DNA from: Progne subis subis
Taxonomy: Eukaryota > Chordata > Aves > Passeriformes > Hirundinidae
NCBI GenBank assembly: GCA_022316685.1
Contig: JAKJHU010000767.1
Location: forward strand, 58,862-122,861
DNA length: 64,000 bases
Direction: 5' to 3'
Positions 25,351 through 36,326 of this stretch are shown piece by piece (position 1 is the first letter of the stretch; every line of letters starts with the position of its first letter). A model generated the notes under the pieces. That model was given only the letters and a program-made list of their open reading frames with translations, was not told where the DNA came from and did no database searches. The position numbers were made by a program, and so were the translations under genes.

Positions 25351-28081
25351 CAAATGTAGTTTAGTACAAAGTGTTCTGCTTAAGTGTCACAAAATTTGCT
25401 TCCCTATCCACTGGCCCATTTGGGAGAAGGTGTGGTTTCTTCACACAACAAAAATTTATTATGAGACTGACACTGAGGATTCCTCTTCATGCGAGCTAAA
25501 AAGCAGGGACCGTGCAGCAAAAAAGCCAACGCCACCAGCAAATGAACCCCATGCACCACACTAACCTGCAAAGCCTGGCACACACAGCAAAGGGGCTGTG
25601 CACGACCTGACAGCTCTGCTTTAACACTGCCCGCAACAATGTCTGGCTCTAGTCAGGCAAATGGAGAGTCAAGAATCTCTTAGAAAACAGCTGAGAAGTT
25701 AAATGCTATCGTCTTGGGTTAATTAGCTGAATTTAGTTTACATCAGCTGCTGATCTTTTTATCCTGAGTATGATACTGTTTATATTCTTGAAAGCAGGCC
25801 TGGACAAAGAACTCATTCATGATAAACTTTTGAAGTATATGAATAGTCAGAAATATGGTCATTCCACATTCGTTTTTTGTTTTTTGAGTAGCTGGGAAAC
25901 GAATGCACATTTTGTGGTGGGATAGTTACAAAAGTTAAATAATTTGTGATGAAAAATGCACCTTTTCTTTTTCTTGAAAAACAAGCTGAAATCCACAATA
26001 TCCCAGAAAGACGGCCACTTCCATTGACAAAGTCTTGCTTGCTTTCAATTACACTATCCACCCTAAATAATACACCATTATTCACTAAACTATTACAAAA
26101 TTAATCTGGTAGTCAGATGTTGGTTTAACATAATTTCCCAGTTTTGAGTCCATGAATGAAGGGAAATGGGGTTTTAATTAAGGCCTGCAGAATAAGAAGG
26201 GCATGAAAGCAGAACATTTAATTTGTAAGACCACAGTTGCACAATGCATATTCCTTCGTGGCAAAAGCATGAGAAGTTCCTGCTCCACTCCAACTCTCCC
26301 TTCTTGCCCTCATTAAAATGCTGCAGTTTTCTGCTCTTTCTCTCATTTGTACCAATGTAACTGCATGCTGTGATAAATGTGCATCACTGAAATCATCTGG
26401 AATATCATTCACTATCCCTGCAACAGTATTGGTATTCTTTTATTTACTTCCAGTACAGCTTCATAAACAACACACTGTGAAAGCAAGAAATGCTGAGCTG
26501 GAAAGTGGTTTGATCTGCACAAAACACAACTCAAGGATCAGTGTCCATAATGTACCATTGCATTAATAATGTCCTGGTTTGTTCTGGGCTGGCACGTGGG
26601 CTGAAAAAATTAATCCAGATTAATTAAACTAATATGATCAGGCTGTTCTTTAACAGCACTGTACGAGCCACCACCTTCCAAAAGTTCACACTGGGTTTGA
26701 AAGAGCCAAGACTAAAGCCCACCCAAGGCCATTACCAGGGTGACACTCATAGGTTAGGACATGCGGGTTGTCTGGTGGCACATAATTATTTTGACAGCCT
26801 GTTCAAATATCCCAACAAATATTTCAGCCATCACAGAAAGATGTGCAGCGTTAATGTCACTGAGGAAAAGTGGCCAGCTCAAGCTAGAGGTTTTGCAGTA
26901 GCAGATGTGTCATTCTTGACCTGCGCTCTTACACACACAAAAAGCACCAAGATTAAATAGGTAAGTGGTGACCAACTCAAATGGATTCTAGAAAAGCTGC
27001 AGAAGTCCATAGAGAATGAAAAGTTCCCTGCCAACAGCATCTGTCAGGCCACAGTTGCAGAGCTTTAAGCATCTTGCAACAAGTCAAAGGCAGAATTGTA
27101 TTGCTTCATAGGTTGTACTATGCACAGACAGAAAGTAAGAAGGGATCCTAAAAGCACCAGAATGTTAGAAACAGCTCAAGCAAGAGGGGGTTATTGCTTA
27201 TGAAAAACTAACTAAAAAAGAATCCCATGCTTCTAATTACCTTCATTACTGGGTTTGATTCACACCCCTCCAAGATTTAACTTATAGCAACTCTTAAAGA
27301 ATCTAGGAGTGAACTATACCTAACAAAATTTTGCAAGTCATGAATCTTCTCTATAACTGTCTTCATAACCATGGGAAAATACTTAACCACTGCAATAATC
27401 CCCTTTAAAGGAGATTATTAAAGTGAACAGACATGATTGAACAGTAACTTGTCTCTGTTTTGTTTCAGTCCTTAAAGTAGACACTTTGTAAAAGTAGACA
27501 CTTTGTAAACTGCTAGTTATTGCTGCAGCACAGTGAATTTTGCTTGGTGAGTCATTTTAAAGAATGTTTCTCCATATCTTAAAAGGTCTGAAACAGAGGT
27601 TAGAAAAATCAATAAACTTCAAAGTATGGAAAGTACAGTCACAAAGAAACCTTTTATCAAAGCACAGCATTGCAGTGAGACACATTCCAACATGAAAAAG
27701 TAATTTGCATGTTTACTGATGCATTGTGGATATTTGTTCAAAGCCTTCAACATCCCTGATTCATTTAAGTTCTCAAAGTTTTAATTAGTTCTGAGAAAAT
27801 GTTTTATGTAGAAGTCACAAGTTGTCGTGAAGCAGCAACTTCCCCTCTTACTTCCTGTGATCCAAACCCTCATGGGAGAAGTCCTGCCTCTTAGACTTGG
27901 GCCAAAACCACACCAAGCACAAAGCTGTAGCACCGGCTGTGGTTCAGCACCCTGCAGGTTTTAGCACTCAAACTACATTACAAAGACAGGACATCTACCA
28001 ACATTTTGTGGATTAACCTAATCTGCAGAGAAATAAAATAATTTCTTTTGGATCAATAGCCATGGTAACAACCACGGGAAA
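25351..28081. other. Intergenic, no gene seen
   Basis: AT-rich sequence. An 18-base tandem duplication with the core 'aagtagacactttgtaaa' is visible near 27,474-27,509. No gene supported. Confidence 0.5.
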
Positions 28082-28408
<327 letters not shown>

Positions 28409-28646
28409 TTCAGGGATGAGCAGGTCAGGCTGTCACCCGTGGCTCTGAGAAAGCAGGGAGTCCTGACCTAAACGGTTCCTCTGTCTGCACTCTGACAGAC
28501 CAATCTACCGATGTGGAGGAAAGGCATCAAAAGCTTAGCCAAAGGCTGAAGGGAACACTCTGATTAGCCCTGTTCCCAAGAGCTTTCTTTAGCTGAAGTT
28601 GCTAACAGGGAGCAGACTTGACAGCCCGGAATGGGTTGGAGGTTGT

Positions 28647-28652
28647 TTTATT
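28647..28652 (-). promoter_or_regulatory. PolyA signal of left kinase gene
   Basis: AATAAA on the minus strand, about 65 bases after the kinase stop codon. The same signal sits at 39,775 in the other arm. Confidence 0.7.
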
Positions 28653-28716
28653 TTTCGGACCCTCAGTCCTGCGTGGGTCTCGGTGAGTGGGGGCTGCAGA
28701 GGCTCCGCCAAAGGCA

Positions 28717-31700
28717 TCAAAGCCGCCCGCCCCACACCCAAGGGTGGCACAAGATCTGCTCCAGCACTGGCCGGTCCTCGGGGTGCAGGGACAAACACCA
28801 GTGGATCAGATGTTGGCACTCTGGGGAGAGAAGGCAGAAAGCGCCGGTCACTTGCAGAAGGCTCCTGCCCGGCTGCTCCCGGCGCCTGCAGAAGCCGGGC
28901 CACGCTGCCTGTGCTCAGAGCCGCCCTTTGCGGGAGAGCGGCACGGCAGGACAAGCGCCACCTCCTTCAGCCAACCGTGCCACACCGAGCCCGTCACGGG
29001 CCACCTCCTGCAGCCGGCCCTGGAGGGCACGTTGACCTCGGGCACAGCTGTGTGAGGGCCGTGCCGGGCTGCACTGTGCCATGTGCCAAAGCCTGCCTTC
29101 TTGAGGTCAGATACCAACCTGGAGAGACCTGCTGCCTGAAGAAGAGCTGCCCCGACACGATGTCATGGTCATCCTGGAAGGGCATCTCCCCGCAGACCAT
29201 GACATACAGCAGCACACCCAGGGACCAGATGGTCGCCGCATGGCCGTGGTAGCAGCCAAGGCAGATCCACTCGGGTGGGCTGTACAAGTGTGTTCCTAGG
29301 GGACACAGGCGGCGATGTCCAGGTGCAGGCTGCTGGCTCCCAGAGCCTGGCGCCAGCCTCCTGACACAGGCAGGGGCTGCACCGGCGGCCACAACTTCCC
29401 CCCAGGCCACCCTGCATCCCCCAGACAACTGGCCAAAGCCAAGGCGCTGTTCTGCAAGGCAGAGAAGGCCAGCGGAGCGGCCCAAGCCCTTGCGGGCCTG
29501 CCGAGCCCAGGGGCCGGGGCCTGGCTTTTGCAGCGCCTCTGTGATTCGGCAGGGCCGGCAGCCGGCTCCCAGGGCACAGCATCGGCCCCGTGCCACAGGG
29601 CAGCCGGCAGCCGGCTGAATGCCGCAGCCCACGGCCGAGGAGGGAACGGGGCCGTGCAGTGCCTGGCACCAGGAGCAAGGCCCGGGCTGTGGGCTCACCC
29701 GCAAATGTTGTGTAGGCCTCCTCCTGGAGGAAAGTGCCGCAAGCCGAAGTCGATGAGCTTCAGGTCGCCAGTCTCTGGGTTCACAAGGAGGTTTTCTGGC
29801 TTGATGTCGCGGTGCAGGACGCCGCAGGCGGTGCAGTGCTGCACGGCGTCCAGCACCTGGCAGAAAAGCCAGCGCGCAGACTCCTCGGGCAGGAACTCCT
29901 GCTCCAGCAGGAGCTCCAGGAGATCCTGCGACTGCTCCGGACGCTCCAGGACCAGCATGAAGCTGTCAGGCAGCTCGAACCAGTCCAGGAGCTGGATGAT
30001 GTTCCGGCAACCAGAGCCCACCTTCTCCATGAGCACAATCTCCAGGGGAACACGGGTGCCGTCGGGCTGTGAGGAGGAAGACAGTGCCTCCAGCAGGCCT
30101 GATGCTGCCTTCTGCCTGTGCTGCCCCCCTGCCTGGGATGCCCTTTGGGCAGCTTCCCTGGGGCTTGGCATTCTCCCCGCCCGCCCAGGGGATGCTTGGC
30201 AGGTGTCCCCCTGCCCGGACCCCCCACCACCGCTGTTCAGCATGCCCGCGCCCGCCATGCTCGGCCTCGCACGCTGCACTCACGCCTGCTACCACAGCCA
30301 TTCCCCGCCCTCGGGCCCGGGCTCATCCCTGCCCGCCACGGCCCGCTCTGTCCCGCTGGCCCCGCTCACTCACCAGCTTGTGCCACCGCAGGACGCTCTC
30401 CCGGGGCACGCGCTTCAGGGCCACCTGCAAGCCATGGAGACAGGGGGGCTCAGCTCAAGCCCTGCCCCGCCCTGCGCCGCCCCTGACCCTTCTCCTGTGC
30501 CGGGCAGTCCCGGCCACTTACCGGGCTCCCGTCCGACAGGCGGGTCCCCGAGAAAACGGTGCCAAAGCCACCGCTCCCCAGCTGCGGGCCCAGCTGGTAC
30601 AGCTCCTGCAGCTCCTTCTTTTGCCCTGCGGCCAAGACCCAGCCATCAGCCTTGCGCCCACCAACCCCCCGAGTGGCCCGAGTGGAGCGGGCCGAGCCAC
30701 CGCGGGCCACCTTGCTCTCACCTGCTTCCTGCTGCGCGCCGGGCAGCGGCCGCCGCCTCGCAGCGCTGGGGCTGGCGAGCGGCACAGCTGGGGCAGGGCA
30801 GCGCGCAGAGGCGGCTGCAGGAGCCGCGCTGCAGCGGGGCAGGGCGGCACCGTCGCTGTCCCCGGCCTCGTGCGCTGGACTCTGCTGTTCTGCACGGCCG
30901 GGGCTACAGCCCGAGGCTTCGCACAGGGGGGTGCCAGGAGCAGCTGCAAACCAGAGAGCGCTTTTCTGAAGCCCTGGCATCAGAGGCACTGAAAATAGCC
31001 AGGGACTAGGCCGCTCTCAGAGGCCCTGGCCTGGTCTGGCCTGGGAATGCCCCTCAAGAGCCCCTAGGGAGCCTCAGAAAGCTCCTGCCAAGAGCTCACC
31101 TGCCACTACAAAGGCTGTCCTGCTAGATGGTGGCCGTCTGGGAGCAGCTTCCTGGAGATGGAGGAACCTCCTTGGTCTCTCAAGGGTCGTCTCCACCTCC
31201 AGGCACAGGCTGTGGCCAGCTGGCACAGCCAGCACAGCGTCCTTGGAGCTGTGGGCCGGCAAGTCCTGGCTCAAGGACGCCTGCTGCTCCGCCACCTGCT
31301 CCTGAGATGGCTCCCCTGGCTCGGGCTGGGCTCCCACGTGGACTTGCGGGCTTTCCCCGGCCACGTCAGTGGTCAGGGTTGCGCCCACGTTGTTGGTATC
31401 CACGGGTCCAAGGGAGCTTGGAGACCTGCCCACGGGCTCTGCACCTTCTGCAGGCTGACAGGTCTCACTGAGCCTCTCTGGGGGATGGAGGCTGTCAGAG
31501 ATAGCCGAGGCTCCTGGCAGGATGGACGTTCTCTGACAGCCTGATCCTCCTGCATGGGTGGCAGGTCTCTGCTGGTATGCCACCCTTGCAAGAGTTGAGG
31601 CTCTCCCAGGGGTGTAGAATCTTGCTGGGAGCAGCCTCTTGAAGGGATGGAGGCTTCGTGAGCGGCTGGGCGAGCCACAGCAGGGCAGGTGGCCTCGCTT

Positions 31701-32105
31701 CGCCAGCTTCTCCAGTTGTTTCCACAACGCCTGCCACATCCCAGTGTAGAGCGGCACAGATGTCCCATTGCCAGCCCAGAGCCAGATCATCAGTTCCTGC
31801 AGCTCTTGGGCCACTGCCACGCAGGGGCCGCAGCTGCAGGACCTTCCCTGGGGGCTTGCGGGATCACCTGGCCGCTTGTGAGGGGTGGCCCGAGGCCTGG
31901 AGCACCTGGGAGCCGCAGGGGCTCCTCGGTTCCTCCGTGAGCCTCTGGGCCGGACCCCGGAGCGCTTGTGCCTCATTTGTTGTCCTGCCTGCCGCCGCCG
32001 TGGTGGCCAGTGGCCAACGGCCCAGCAGACTGCCACAGCGGCCAGCAGCAGGACAAGCGCAGTCATCAGGACGCCTCCGTCACCCATGGCTACGGCACGT
32101 CCCAT
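28717..32105 (-). CDS. PIM-like serine/threonine kinase with N-terminal membrane anchor (left arm copy)
   Basis: Seven exons (minus strand): 32105-31100, 30943-30722, 30625-30522, 30424-30374, 30066-29699, 29295-29119, 28820-28717, all with GT-AG borders and matching phases. Exon 1 encodes a hydrophobic segment at about residues 12-30 followed by an Arg-rich stretch, then a low-complexity region without a known domain. Exons 3-7 encode a PIM-type kinase: glycine loop [16 protein letters not shown] lysine, PIM hinge [12 protein letters not shown] catalytic loop, DFG, PPEW and a short C-terminal exon ending VWGGRL. Usual PIM kinases are about 310 residues and cytosolic, so this about 676-residue model is long. 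One extra base just after DFG (near 29,741-29,745) breaks the frame; the other arm lacks it. It may be a consensus error or true decay. That exon 1 splices to the kinase is inferred from phase and a single TATA promoter. The closest named relative is PIM1; songbirds are known to have an expanded PIM1-like family. Confidence 0.7.
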
Positions 32106-32141
32106 CACAACTGCACTGGCGGCTGCGGGGCCGGGCCCGGC

Positions 32142-32148
32142 TTATATA
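32142..32148 (-). promoter_or_regulatory. TATA box of left kinase gene
   Basis: TATATAA on the minus strand, about 37 bases upstream of the first ATG (32,105). A second ATG 18 bases downstream has a stronger context (gccATGg). Identical arrangement in the other arm. Confidence 0.7.
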
Positions 32149-32159
32149 GGCCTGGCGCG

Positions 32160-32202
32160 GTGATGTCACAGCGTTGTGGCCAGGACGGCTCTGTGACATC
32201 AC
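32160..32202. promoter_or_regulatory. Inverted pair of CRE-like sites, left arm
   Basis: GTGATGTCACAG (32,160-32,171) and its exact reverse complement CTGTGACATCAC (32,191-32,202) flank a 19-base spacer. Each contains a one-base variant of the palindromic CRE. The pair lies between the kinase TATA box and a divergent open frame, so it may serve both directions. Binding by CREB/ATF proteins is inferred from the motif only. Confidence 0.5.
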
Positions 32203-32232
32203 GGCCCTGCCTCACACCAGCGCTCTGCCCCT

Positions 32233-32574
32233 TTGTGCCATCACGGCCACGCCCGCCTCAGGGATCCGCAGAAGATGGCCATGGCCAAAAAAAGCCTGGA
32301 AATAAAAACTGGACCTCAGCCTGTGTCAATGAATCATTCCCTGGAGCAAGTGGGGCACCTCAGGAACAGTGCTGCTGCTGCCACCAGCGTCATGCCCACG
32401 ACTCTCAGGACGCTGCAGCCGTACCAACTTCAAAGAAGGACTTCTCTGTTCCTGAGAAGACCCTCCAGAGACAGACTTGAAGTTCCTGTGTCCCTGTGGA
32501 ACTCTCCTGAAATGGCTGTCGAGGGATGGAAGAGTTTTTTGTTGGCAAAAAAGTTTTTTGTTAGTTTTTGTTAA
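32233..32574 (+). CDS. Possible small divergent gene, left arm (hypothetical)
   Basis: An open frame of up to 113 codons runs away from the kinase promoter. The first good ATG contexts are in 'aagATGgccATGgcc' near 32,273-32,280, which would give about 99 residues. An AATAAA lies 23 bases after the stop (32,597-32,602). The right arm keeps the same frame with one codon more in an alanine run. No domain is recognised; the end is rich in Phe, Lys and Ser. Because the arms are nearly identical, conservation between them is weak evidence. It could be a promoter-associated noncoding transcript or chance. Confidence 0.25.
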   Translation: MCHHGHARLRDPQKMAMAKKSLEIKTGPQPVSMNHSLEQVGHLRNSAAAATSVMPTTLRTLQPYQLQRRTSLFLRRPSRDRLEVPVSLWNSPEMAVEGWKSFLLAKKFFVSFC

Positions 32575-32596
32575 CTACTGCGGAGCCTCTGTTCTA

Positions 32597-32602
32597 AATA
32601 AA
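32597..32602 (+). promoter_or_regulatory. AATAAA after the divergent frame, left arm
   Basis: Canonical polyadenylation hexamer just downstream of the small divergent frame. The mirror copy is at 35,826-35,831 on the minus strand. Confidence 0.4.
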
Positions 32603-32702
32603 TCAGGATTTTCCAAAGCACGCTCATGCTGCTCCCACTGCTCTGGACTTGACTGTGATAGGGTTCCTTTCTTCCTAATAGCTGGCACATGCCGGGTTTG
32701 AA

Positions 32703-33255
32703 TTCTAGAGGGCCTTGGTGTGGATCAAACAGGGCACACAGCTGGGTAATCAATCAGGCAGACAGGAATTTCCTTGTTATCTCACGCTGCTGAAGGATGC
32801 TGGGAGCCTCCATGGAGCAAGAAAGCGCCATTCCAGCACGTCCCTGGGTATCTCTGTGTGTCCCTGGGAGTGGCAGACAGTACCACAAAGTAGGAGGGCC
32901 CTTGTATCCCATCCCCAGCTTCCAGGGCAGGGAAAACAAAGCGGTATTGTTCCCACGGTCCCTCCCTGGGATAACTAGAGGGGGAACCCAGGACAAGACA
33001 CCGAGAGCCCCTAAGATACAGGTGACAGGGATCCAGCAGATGACTCTGCGCCACGTTGTCTTGGGGGGTCACGGTGGATGATTTGGGTTATAAACCACAG
33101 ACATCAAGGGGACCCCCAGGACCCAGGAGACGGGGTTGGCAGCACAGAGCAGAGCTGACAGAAAGAGCCATGGGGAAGGGATCAGGGCCATCTGCAGGAC
33201 AGAAGGATGCTGGAACTGGGAGTGACCACAGAGCCACAGAGGATCCTGCCATAGC
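32703..33255. other. Left-arm-specific segment, no gene seen
   Basis: Homology between arms stops at 'gggtttgaattc' (about 32,702 and 35,743). This stretch has overlapping short frames on both strands without a recognisable domain. It leads into a retroviral pol remnant and may be part of the same insertion. Confidence 0.5.
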
Positions 33256-33560
33256 CCTTGCAGACAGGGAGAAAGAATTTGATTTTTATATGGATATTGA
33301 ACAGGAGCATGCCAAAGGAGTTCTAGTGCAAGAACACCACGGGCTGGTACTTGAAGACTGATGGCCTGTTTTTCTAAAATGTTACACCTCTAGGACAGAG
33401 GTGGCCCCATTGTTTGCAAAATTGTGCAGCCACAGATTTAATGGTAACTGAGGACGGAATGGTAATCCTTACAGCCTCACATCAAGTTAAGGCTTTGTCG
33501 GCTAAAAGAGCCTCTCATGGAATGGGTGGATGGAGAATTACAAAGTGCGGAAGGGTTTAA
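33256..33560 (+). mobile_element. Degraded endogenous retrovirus pol remnant (gammaretrovirus-like)
   Basis: Short translated stretches resemble the reverse transcriptase/RNase H boundary region of class I (gammaretrovirus-like) pol: an acidic-aromatic segment near 33,272-33,330, then segments in other frames near 33,360-33,550. It is broken by several stops (one at 33,359-33,361) and frame changes, so it cannot encode a protein. The distal part, from about 33,471, lies in the shared palindrome and so also occurs inverted in the right arm. No LTR, gag or env is joined to it. Confidence 0.55.
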
Positions 33561-33964
33561 GACCACTCCCTGTTGACCTGGTCCCAAGGGAGAAGACCTA
33601 AACAAAACTCATGACTGGATTCAGGAAACAGACCACCATATGCTGAGCAGATATTCAATTATCCCCCTTGCAATTAATGTTTGGGGGTTTTCTTTTTCTG
33701 GAGCAGTAAAGTGGGATGTTGGTGTCGTTTCTGGTTCTGTTCCCAACAAGCAGCCATTTGGCGCAGCCCATGAACACGGCAGTCAGAGTCCATGTGGGTG
33801 TAGGAGAGATCCTTGTGTTCCGCTGCTTTCCCTCTCCCACTCCCCACTGCCCCCAGCTGCCCCGGGCAATGAGGGGGTTCCCGGCTGAGCCAGGGCAGTG
33901 CCAACGTGCAGCAGCTCAAGGATCCTCTCCCTGTGCTCTTGCCGGGATAGGACTGCCTGGGCCT

Positions 33965-34466
33965 ACGCAGCCGGGGTGTTCCACAGAGCTCCTCCAAAGC
34001 CCTGCTCTTGGGCCGCCAGGGGCTTAATTAGTGCGGTATTAACGAGGGACTAACAGAGGGCGTTAATTGAGGAGGGGAGGGCGGGGCACCGCTCCGGGCC
34101 GAGGGGGCGTGGTCAGAGCTGAGGGGGAAAAAGGGCGGGAAAAGGCTCGGGGCTGCTGAGGGGAAACGTCGGGAAGGAGGGGACCGAGGGATATTGCTGG
34201 GGAAAAGGGAGACACAAGAGCTCTTGGGGGCCTGAAACCGCTAAGGGTGGCTGCGGAAAGCTGAACACAATCTCCCCTGCATACCCCAGCCCCTTACACA
34301 GGGGAAGCCCTGGCTAAAATCCAGGAAACACAGTGCTGTGGATGCAAGGAATCAGAACCATGGTCCGTGTGGGGAGCGTCCCTCACGGGAGGAACCTGAA
34401 TGGAACCGAGCAGTGCTGGGGCAGGAGGCTCAGACGGGGCAGAGAAGGGGCACCCTCTGTCCATGC
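33965..34466. other. Palindrome spacer, GC-rich
   Basis: About 500 bases of unpaired sequence at the centre of symmetry. It includes a G-rich stretch (34,070-34,200) with several GGGCGG/GGGGCG-like boxes next to a TTAATTA-rich patch (34,025-34,065). No gene is recognised; it could be a promoter remnant. Confidence 0.6.
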
Positions 34467-35089
34467 CAAGGCCCAGGGCAGTCCTATCCCGGCAAGAGCA
34501 CAGGGAGAGGATCCTTGAGCTGCTGCACGTTGGCACTGCCCTGGCTCAGCCGGGAACCCCCTCATTGCCCGGGGCAGCTGGGGGCAGTGGGGAGTGGGAG
34601 AGGGAAAGCAGCGGAACACAAGGATCTCTCCTACACCCACATGGACTCTGACTGCCGTGTTCATGGGCTGCGCCAAATGGCTGCTCTGTTGGGAACAGAA
34701 CCAGAAACAACACCAACATCCCACTTTACTGCTCCAGAAAAAGAAAAATCCTGAACATTAATTGCAAGGGGGATAATTGAATATCTGCTCAGCATATGGT
34801 GGTCTGTTTCCTGAATCCAGTCATGAGTTTTGTTTAGGTCTTCTCCCTTGGGACCAGGTCAACAGGGAGTGGTCTTAAACCCTTCCGCACTTTGTAATTC
34901 TCCATCCACCCATTCCGTGAGAGGCTCTTTTAGCCGACAAAGCCTTAACTTGATGTGAGGCTCTAGAGGTGAACCTCTCACACTCACCCCACTCATTTCC
35001 CCTTGCGCTGGCTTTGCCCCAGGGCGTCGACCACAAATAAAATGAGTTTCAAACCTCTGACAAGAGGAAAAGGGCCAGCAAAACCTCAG

Positions 35090-35640
35090 TTTGGGGCATG
35101 AGGAGAGCAGACTTCAGGCTGCTCAGGGAACTGATAAGCACAGTCCCCAGGGCAAATGTTTTTGCAGGTGCTGGGGTCCATCCGTGCTGGTCACTTTTGA
35201 AACATCACCTCCTAAGGGCACAGGAGCAGGCAGTTAGGAAATGACAGAAAGCAGGCAGGCGAGGCAGAAGGCTGTCTTGCCTGAAGTGGCATCTTTTCTG
35301 GGAAAGAGAATGGAAAAGTAAGCTGTGTGTGAGACCAGTGGAGTCGAGGTCAGGAGAAGAATACCAACATGCTTCTTCCCACTGTCAAGAGAAATCTGGT
35401 GCAGTGAAAGCTCAACTGGAGATGAAGGTGGCCAGAATTGTGGGGCACAATAAAAAGATCATTTTTAAACACATTAAAGGAAAAAAACATTGTAGAAATA
35501 ACATCGTCCCCTTCCAGGATGCGGATGGGCACCTCAAAAGCAGGGACAGAGACACGGTCCAGGTGTTTCATGCCTTCTTTGATCCTGTCTTCAACACTCA
35601 TCCGTCCCTTCCCAGGGGAAAACATTTGTTGTACTGAGCA
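35090..35640 (+). mobile_element. CR1 LINE ORF2 fragment inside the right arm
   Basis: Translated stretches in the frame at 35,329-35,637 resemble the linker between the endonuclease and reverse transcriptase of CR1 ORF2: an NKK-(aromatic)-K-I motif, then a segment ending in HAFFDPVF. Upstream DNA ('agggcacaggagcaggcag ... aggcagaaggctg') fits the same region. It is absent from the left arm, so it either entered after the duplication or was lost from the left. Confidence 0.6.
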
Positions 35641-35825
35641 ACCCTGCAAAGTCCTGGAAGAGGGCAAGCCCTGCTCAGCAGAAAGCAAACCAGCCCCGTT
35701 TGATGCACAGCGTTCCCACCTTGAATTCAAACCCAGCATGTGCCAGCTATTAGGAAGAAAGGAACCCTATCACAGTCAAGTCCAGAGCAGTGGGAGCAGC
35801 ATGAGCACGCTTTGGAAAATCCTGA

Positions 35826-35831
35826 TTTATT
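35826..35831 (-). promoter_or_regulatory. AATAAA after the divergent frame, right arm
   Basis: Mirror copy of the hexamer at 32,597-32,602, on the minus strand. Confidence 0.4.
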
Positions 35832-35854
35832 TAGAACAGAGGCTCCGCAGTAAG

Positions 35855-36199
35855 TTAACAAAAACTAACAAAAAACTTTTTTGCCAACAAAAAACTCTTC
35901 CATCCCTCGACAGCCATTTCAGGGGAGTTCCACAGGGACACAGGAACTTCAAGTCTGTCTCTGGAGGGTCTTCTCAGGAACAGAGAAGTCCTTCTTTGAA
36001 GTTGGTACGGCTGCAGCGCCCTGAGAGTCGTGGGCATGACGCTGGTGGCAGCAGCAGCAGCACTGTTCCTGAGGTGCCCCACTTGCTCCAGGGAATGATT
36101 CATTGACACAGGCTGAGGTCCAGTTTTTATTTCCAGGCTTTTTTTGGCCATGGCCATCTTCTGCGGATCCCTGAGGCGGGCGTGGCCGTGACGGCACAA
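35855..36199 (-). CDS. Possible small divergent gene, right arm (hypothetical)
   Basis: Mirror copy of the frame at 32,233-32,574, up to 114 codons, with one extra alanine codon and few substitutions. It runs toward the palindrome centre, away from the kinase gene at 36,327. A polyA hexamer follows it. Same doubts as for the left copy; no domain recognised. Confidence 0.25.
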   Translation of the reverse strand: MCRHGHARLRDPQKMAMAKKSLEIKTGPQPVSMNHSLEQVGHLRNSAAAAATSVMPTTLRALQPYQLQRRTSLFLRRPSRDRLEVPVSLWNSPEMAVEGWKSFLLAKKFFVSFC

Positions 36200-36229
36200 A
36201 GGGGCAGAGCGCTGGTGTGAGGCAGGGCC

Positions 36230-36272
36230 GTGATGTCACAGAGCCGTCCTGGCCACAACGCTGTGACATCAC
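36230..36272. promoter_or_regulatory. Inverted pair of CRE-like sites, right arm
   Basis: GTGATGTCACAG (36,230-36,241) and CTGTGACATCAC (36,261-36,272), identical to the left arm pair, 12 bases before the TATA box. Confidence 0.5.
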
Positions 36273-36283
36273 CGCGCCAGGCC

Positions 36284-36290
36284 TATATAA
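36284..36290 (+). promoter_or_regulatory. TATA box of right kinase gene
   Basis: TATATAA in 'gcctatataagccggg', 37 bases before the last base preceding the first ATG (36,327). Transcription would start near 36,315, leaving a very short leader to that ATG. Confidence 0.7.
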
Positions 36291-36326
36291 GCCGGGCCCG
36301 GCCCCGCAGCCGCCAGTGCAGTTGCG

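Larger units (their letters stand above)
28414..33964 (+). repeat. Left arm of a large inverted duplication
   Basis: The sequence from 28,414 to 33,964 reappears as its reverse complement at 34,467-40,015, with few substitutions and one-base indels by eye. Shared landmarks include the outer 'gatgagcaggtca' start, a complete seven-exon kinase gene, its TATA promoter and a 12-base inverted CRE pair. An inner block also matches: 33,471-33,964 against 34,467-34,963. The segment 32,703-33,470 has no partner in the other arm. Arms are GC-rich compared with the flanks. Confidence 0.95.

Noticed and set aside
29315..31009. Long open frame of 564 codons antisense to the left kinase gene
   Set aside because: GC-rich shadow of the kinase exons and introns. 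It has no domain, and the minus strand carries the kinase motifs with proper splice sites.
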